Shown: piece after piece, positions 4,101 through 6,954 of the stretch
Numbering within the stretch: position 1 is the first letter of the stretch
Layout: every line of letters begins with the position of its first letter
Source: Burkholderiales bacterium
GTDB taxonomy: Bacteria; Pseudomonadota; Gammaproteobacteria; Burkholderiales; Burkholderiaceae_C
NCBI GenBank assembly: GCA_947450745.1
Contig: CANFYD010000199.1
Location: forward strand, 1-6,954
Reading direction: 5' to 3'
DNA length: 6,954 nt
The notes under the pieces: generated by a model
What the model saw: only the letters and a program-made list of their open reading frames with translations
The model's database searches: none
What the model was told of the DNA's origin: nothing
Translations under genes and position numbers: made by a program

Positions 4101-6954
4101 TGAACATGGCTGAGGGCAGCAGCATCGCGCTGGCCCCGACGGCCAAATTGGCGCTGGCCGCCGGCACGGCGCTGACGGTGGACGGCAGTTTGGTGGCGCC
4201 TGCCGGCCAGGTCAGCTTGAAGCTGTCGCGCAGCAGCAATGCGCAGGACGCTGAGATCGCCCGCTACCTCTGGCTGGGCGGCAACAGTCGCATCGATGTG
4301 GCCGGTCTGCGTCAGCTGCAGCCGAGCACCGACAAACTGCTGCAGGGCCGCTTGCTGCCCGGCGGCACGGTCAGCCTGGACGCGAGCGGCACTTACGGCA
4401 GCAGCTTGGTGTGGCAGCAGGGTGGGCTGATCGACATCAGCGGTGCCGCCGGCGAGCTGGACGTCAAGCAGCGGGTGGCAGGCAGCGAGCAGGTGGCGCG
4501 CCAGGTGCTGGCCAGCGCGGCCGGTACCTTGTCGGTGGCCGCCAACCAGGACTTGTTGCTGGAAGGCAATTTGCGCGCCTTTGCCGGCGCTGCCTATCAA
4601 AGCGGTGGGCGCATCGCCATCAAGCTCGATGTGGCCAGCATCACGGCCGACATCAGCACGCTGCCGCCGCTGCGCGAGTTGCGTTTGAGCGCTGCGACAA
4701 CGTCGGCGACCCAGGGCTTGAGCCCGGCCGACTTGAAACTGCCCACCGCCTTGAGCGGCCAAGCCAGCATCTCGGCGGCGCTGGTGCAGTCCAGCGGCGC
4801 GGCCGACTTGAGCCTGACGGCGCGCGAGCGCATCGCCATCGACGGCGGCGTGGCGCTCAATCTGGTCCGCAGCCTCAGCCTGGATGCGCCGGTCATCGCG
4901 ATGAACGGTGGCGCCTCGGCACAGCTGTCGGCGCCGCAACTGATTTGGTCCAACACGCAAACGCCGGTGGACACCAGCACCGCACAGCGGCCGCTGGCCA
5001 CTCCGAGCAGCGGCAGCGCTGCGCTGCTGTTGCAAGCCCATCAGCGCTTGGTGCTGGACGGCAACTTGCTGACTCAGGGGCTGGGCCACTTCACCTTGCA
5101 GAGCGGCGGCGACCTGCTGCTGCAAAGCCACGGTTATGCGTCCGGCCGGTTGTTCGGGCAGCTGAACACCGGTGCCGACCTGGTGTTGAGCGCGGCGCAA
5201 ATCTTCCCCGCCACCGACACCGAATTTCTCCTGCAAGCGAGCGGCCGCAAGCTGAGTTTTGCCAGCCAAGGCAGCAGCCCCGCTGCGCCCTGGAGCGCCG
5301 GCGGCAGCCTGATCGTCAAGGGCGCTCAAATCGAACAGGGTGGTCGCTTGCGCGCGCCGGGCGGCAGCATCAGCTTGCAGGCCGACGGCGCGCTGGCCTT
5401 GCTGGCCGGCAGCGAGACCTCGGTCAGCAGCGGCGGGCAGCAGCTGCTGTACGGCACCTGGAGTGGTGACAAATGGATCGCACCGGGCCGCGAGTTGGGC
5501 ACGGGCATCAGCGCCGCCGCCGCTAAATCCATCCAACTGCAATCTGCGCAGGGCGAGGTCAAGGTGGCGGCTGGCGCGTTGGCCGACCTGAGCGGCGGCG
5601 GCAACTTGCTGGCCTGGCAGTTTGTGGCGGGGCCGGGTGGCTCGGCCGATGTCTTCACCGGCGCCGACGGCGCTTTTGCCATCATGCCCGGCCTGCCCAG
5701 CAGCGGCGCGGCCGATGTGTCGATGACCGGCGTGCCAGCCGCTGGCCGGCAAATCACCTTGGGCTCCGGCGGTCCGGTACCGGCGGGCACCTACACCTTG
5801 TTGCCGGCTCGCTATGCCTTGCTGGACGGGGCGTTTCTGATCCGCCCGAGCCTGAGCGGCACCGCGTTGGCGGTGGGCAGCAGCGCGCTTCGGGATGACG
5901 GCAGCGTGCTGGTCGGTGCCAAGCTGGGTTGGGCGGGCACGACGCTGCTGGACCCACTGTCCAGCAGCTGGCAAGTGTTGACTCCCGCGCAGGCCCGCAA
6001 GTCGAGCGAGATCCGGCTTGCGTTGGCGGATGACTTCTTCAGCGCCAAGGCCGCCTTGCAAGATTTGCCCGTGCCGGCGCTGACCCGCGATTCCGGGAGC
6101 CTGGTGGTGGCGTCGCAGCGCGCCGATCTGCAAGGCGCTATCAACTTTGCCGCCACCAAGGACACGGCTGGATCTGCGGGCCAGGGCGGCACGGCCTACT
6201 TTGCGGCCGACCGGATTCAGGTCGGCGGCCAGTTGCAGGCTGGGGACGGCGGCACGCTGCTGCTGAAGGCCAGCCAGTTGTCCGCGCTGGGGGTTCAGAA
6301 CCTGGTGCTCGGCGCAGTTCCGCTGAGCCTGGCCGATCCTCAAGCCCTGGACGTGCGCAGCTCGGAGTTGGTGCTGAACGCGACCGAACAGCCGCTGCAG
6401 GCGCAAACGCTGTTGCTTGCCGCCAAGCAGCAATTGACCTTGGCCAGCGGCGCCTCGGTCTACAGCCCGCTGCTGGCAGCTGGGGTTAGCGGAGCGGCCG
6501 GTGTGGACTGGCGAGTCAACGGTGACGGCGCCGCTTTGCTGGTCAGCAGCAATGCGGCCACCGGCCTGACCCGCAGCGGCGCCCAGCGCCTCAGCGGTGA
6601 TCTGAGCGTGGCGGCCGGTGTCCAGTTGAACGCCAGCGGCGGCGCCTTGCTGCTGGACGCTACGCATGGCAGCTTGCTGGCACCCGATTTGGCGCTGACG
6701 GCTTCTCGTATCGGCCTGGGCGCACCGCGCATTCAGCTCGGCGGCGGCAGCTTGTTGCAAAGCGACAGCGTCTTGCTTGGTTCGGGCTTGTTGACGCAAT
6801 TGGCGGCGGCCGATCGCTTGCTGCTGCGCAGCTATTCGAGCATCGACCTGTTGGCCGGGGCGCAGTTGGGTTCGGCGACGCTGGCCGAACTGGCGCTGGA
6901 TGCACCGGCGCTGCAGGTGATCGGTGACGGCGTGGCAATGGTCACGGCCGGCCA
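1022..6954 (+). CDS. TpsA-family filamentous haemagglutinin-like exoprotein, 3'-truncated
   Basis: An uninterrupted frame runs from ATG at 1022 to the right edge (1977 complete codons, no stop). This ATG is the first in its frame after the transporter stop and is followed by a long signal peptide, which fixes the start although no good ribosome site precedes it. Domains in order: signal peptide, residues 1-46; TPS domain, about 60-300, with IYKWQSFDIG (105-114), ALNRI (130-134), SQIFG (140-144) and NPNG (158-161); then a long beta-helix-type region with recurring rungs ending in forms such as IDLSG (469), LDVSG (853), IDVAG (1091) and IDISG (1137). Subfamily islands include EAGYVEG (632-638), GPGGS (1537-1541) and TYTLLPARYALL (1590-1601). 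Only two cysteines occur (870, 876). The family is secreted through the neighbouring TpsB and forms surface or released fibres used in adhesion, biofilm or competition. The role here is undetermined because the C-terminus is missing. I found no RGD tripeptide. Confidence 0.94.
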   Translation, partial: MASSAHHSSRVLPVKKADQRQRVWARWMLRPLVAALASALPLQAMAQSRVLPIAAPAANALPRPAGAALAGWRVNGQGQAGLPVGVANAAGGADMRIEQSSARAIYKWQSFDIGAASSVTFDMAQPGSSALNRISGVAPSQIFGRLSATNGGEVLLYNPNGILFGVKSSVDVGNLVATALNLRDSDYLNGFVTNITGGSSAFRYDGAPADFVDSKNFVRVDAGAELKSAEGGRIFLFAKRVENDGTLRAPGGQVVLAGGPEVYYKLPTSELLYASEVNPDVPAVRGLLVEVGRAGMATGAGSVLNGSSGVINTPRGNTTLVGLAVNQSGRISASTSVSQNGSILLQAQGDALDPVADSITPSDERYKRASVSGELLLGAGSRTEILAENTGANGQRLTSDDNATFTRSRLDLAGANIVVGQGAQIIAPGAQAQLRALKTPNYSAGLVDRVGLDLGAQSGRIGIDAGAVIDLSGTRDTELSVASQFITTELLGSNDLKDAPLQKDGLLYRNKVTLDLRQSSPILGDLDSYRKSVQRSASERLASGGSLKLLAGEAVFTHTDSSLSVAGGQVSYSAAEVRPTLLYSSSGQTYTLNSAPKDLLYTAIANAGSNKARYNRWGPIINYASVTAARLEAGYVEGRSAGSLTVLAPNIVLDGQLAGSSLAGRRQLAGLDALAAVGRLRLGALDHVGEFGGSTYRGALLRAFSLGTANARLSESQWSLLRSDLSAPVEAESGLSVARLMASGFQDVAVVAEGNLALTQALNLPAGSSFQLLSEAGRVNIAADIHAAAGKLTLRSLAGLVEVAPLVHLDVSGLWVNAALDALAVQASALNLGGGSLNLQSGGSVLLGAGSVLDVSGGTLVTGSSKVGDCAAERVCGAAAGSLSLSSGVAAFTEDAAARRLQLGGELRAYSMTQGGSLSLVAPSVNINFVSIGTPDSSLNLGLEFFSQGGFQSYSLDGRAYLNLAAGVQLSPQLQLWQASTAARAAPSGSRASQVLSLGAQSSGYAKPVNLTLASSGLGAGRPEGRLNMAEGSSIALAPTAKLALAAGTALTVDGSLVAPAGQVSLKLSRSSNAQDAEIARYLWLGGNSRIDVAGLRQLQPSTDKLLQGRLLPGGTVSLDASGTYGSSLVWQQGGLIDISGAAGELDVKQRVAGSEQVARQVLASAAGTLSVAANQDLLLEGNLRAFAGAAYQSGGRIAIKLDVASITADISTLPPLRELRLSAATTSATQGLSPADLKLPTALSGQASISAALVQSSGAADLSLTARERIAIDGGVALNLVRSLSLDAPVIAMNGGASAQLSAPQLIWSNTQTPVDTSTAQRPLATPSSGSAALLLQAHQRLVLDGNLLTQGLGHFTLQSGGDLLLQSHGYASGRLFGQLNTGADLVLSAAQIFPATDTEFLLQASGRKLSFASQGSSPAAPWSAGGSLIVKGAQIEQGGRLRAPGGSISLQADGALALLAGSETSVSSGGQQLLYGTWSGDKWIAPGRELGTGISAAAAKSIQLQSAQGEVKVAAGALADLSGGGNLLAWQFVAGPGGSADVFTGADGAFAIMPGLPSSGAADVSMTGVPAAGRQITLGSGGPVPAGTYTLLPARYALLDGAFLIRPSLSGTALAVGSSALRDDGSVLVGAKLGWAGTTLLDPLSSSWQVLTPAQARKSSEIRLALADDFFSAKAALQDLPVPALTRDSGSLVVASQRADLQGAINFAATKDTAGSAGQGGTAYFAADRIQVGGQLQAGDGGTLLLKASQLSALGVQNLVLGAVPLSLADPQALDVRSSELVLNATEQPLQAQTLLLAAKQQLTLASGASVYSPLLAAGVSGAAGVDWRVNGDGAALLVSSNAATGLTRSGAQRLSGDLSVAAGVQLNASGGALLLDATHGSLLAPDLALTASRIGLGAPRIQLGGGSLLQSDSVLLGSGLLTQLAAADRLLLRSYSSIDLLAGAQLGSATLAELALDAPALQVIGDGVAMVTAG
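1045..1060 (+). repeat. 16-base direct repeat, copy 1 (in signal-peptide N-region)
   Basis: GTCGCGCGTCTTGCCC is identical to 1162-1177. The in-frame part encodes Ser-Arg-Val-Leu-Pro (residues 9-13). The two copies start 117 bases apart, exactly 39 codons. Confidence 0.95.
1162..1177 (+). repeat. 16-base direct repeat, copy 2 (just after the signal-peptide cleavage site)
   Basis: Perfect second copy of 1045-1060. It encodes Ser-Arg-Val-Leu-Pro at residues 48-52, starting two residues after the predicted cleavage. The hydrophobic core and cleavage site lie between the copies. Confidence 0.95.
1199..1921 (+). other. TPS secretion domain (haemagglutination-activity type), TpsA residues about 60-300
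   Basis: This is the N-terminal domain that TpsB POTRA domains bind and that seeds beta-helix folding. Direct signs are an x-I-x-W-x-S-F-x-I-G segment at residues 105-114, the ALNRI-x-G and P-S-Q-I-F-G-x-L stretches (130-146), and the canonical NPNG turn encoded at 1493-1504 followed by ILFG. Downstream, GGRIFLFAKRVEN-type and LLVEVG-type segments continue the right-handed helix. The C-terminal boundary is approximate, set by the usual size of about 250 residues. Confidence 0.92.
2402..2948 (+). other. Conserved subfamily block in the TpsA beta-helix (residues about 461-642)
   Basis: This stretch breaks from the repetitive Gly/Ser rungs and looks like the conserved block I recall from long betaproteobacterial haemagglutinin-like proteins. 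It has AGAVIDLSGTRD (463-474), then DAPLQKDGLL (about 498-507), DLDSYRKSVQRS (about 525-536), a GGSLKLLAGEA rung (from 544), YNRWG (614-618) and EAGYVEGRSAGS (632-643). The subfamily link is from memory of the family, not from a search. No enzymatic motif is seen. Confidence 0.65.
3629..3649 (+). other. Sole cysteine pair of TpsA, C-x5-C (Cys870, Cys876)
   Basis: Codons TGC at 3629-3631 and 3647-3649 are the only cysteine codons in the 1977 residues read. They bracket Ala-Ala-Glu-Arg-Val, just after an LDVSGG rung end (853-858) and before a new Gly/Ser/Leu rung. This suggests a short loop that could be closed by a disulfide after export. Confidence 0.85.
5588..5824 (+). other. Conserved subfamily block near the end of the visible helix (TpsA residues about 1523-1601)
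   Basis: The block opens with LSGGGNLLAWQFVAGPGGS (1523-1541), continues through FAIMPG, and closes with GTYTLLPARYALL (1589-1601), encoded at 5786-5824. I recall these elements as hallmarks of long haemagglutinin-like proteins annotated with a DUF3739-type region. If right, more protein follows beyond the window. A further recognisable island, LLLRSYSSIDL, is encoded at 6818-6850 (residues 1933-1943). Its function is unknown. Confidence 0.6.

Noticed and set aside
4411..5469. Open + strand frame of 352 codons overlapping the exoprotein
   Set aside because: It lies entirely inside the exoprotein gene in another register. The Arg/Ala/Gly-rich product has no family features and is expected from GC-rich coding DNA.
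3535..6785. Recurring AGC-GGC-GGC and TTGCAAAGCGGCGGC-like stretches as DNA repeats
   Set aside because: The copies are short and degenerate, scattered without fixed spacing, and reflect Ser-Gly-Gly and Leu-Gln-Ser-Gly turns of beta-helix rungs rather than a nucleotide-level repeat element.
3503..6799. Very long open frame on the - strand (1098 codons)
   Set aside because: Same mirror effect. It ends exactly at a TCA serine codon of the exoprotein. Composition is Gln/Ala/Arg-rich low complexity, with no signal, domain or ribosome site.
1022..6954. Contact-dependent inhibition (CdiA-like) toxin system
   Set aside because: Gene order and TPS domain would allow it, but no VENN-type motif, toxin domain or immunity gene is visible. 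The interior blocks resemble a different long haemagglutinin-like subfamily.

Overview
The window holds two adjacent genes on the + strand, both cut by its edges. They form a two-partner secretion (type Vb) locus in the usual B-then-A order. The first (1-942) is the C-terminal beta-barrel part of a TpsB outer-membrane transporter of the FhaC/ShlB type. The second (1022-6954, running off the right edge) is the first 1977 codons of a very large TpsA exoprotein of the filamentous haemagglutinin type. A 79-base spacer separates them. I found no RNA gene, mobile element or CRISPR array.

The sequence is GC-rich, by eye about two thirds G+C, and favours codons ending in G or C. The TpsA resembles a branch of long haemagglutinin-like proteins that I know mainly from Betaproteobacteria, especially Burkholderiales. 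That suggests a betaproteobacterium. The placement is inference from protein style and base composition; there is no marker gene in the window.

Layout: 1-942 is the TpsB barrel, with the family VRGY motif and a C-terminal phenylalanine. 943-1021 is a spacer with three perfect tandem copies of GACTCCC and no clear promoter or terminator. 1022-1159 encodes an unusually long signal peptide. About 1199-1921 is the TPS secretion domain with its NPNG motif. From there to the right edge lies a long Gly/Ser/Ala/Leu-rich region of beta-helix type. It carries short conserved islands typical of this subfamily near residues 469-546, 614-642, 1523-1601 and 1933-1943. The C-terminus, which would show whether this is an adhesin or a toxin-delivery protein, is outside the window.

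Expected joint working, from family knowledge: Sec exports TpsA to the periplasm, its TPS domain is recognised by the POTRA domains of TpsB (encoded upstream of the window), and TpsA threads through the TpsB barrel and folds into a beta-helical fibre outside the cell. The most unusual local features are a 16-base perfect direct repeat that brackets the TpsA signal peptide in frame, the heptamer tandem repeat in the spacer, and a single closely spaced cysteine pair in an otherwise cysteine-free TpsA fragment. I see no undescribed system here.
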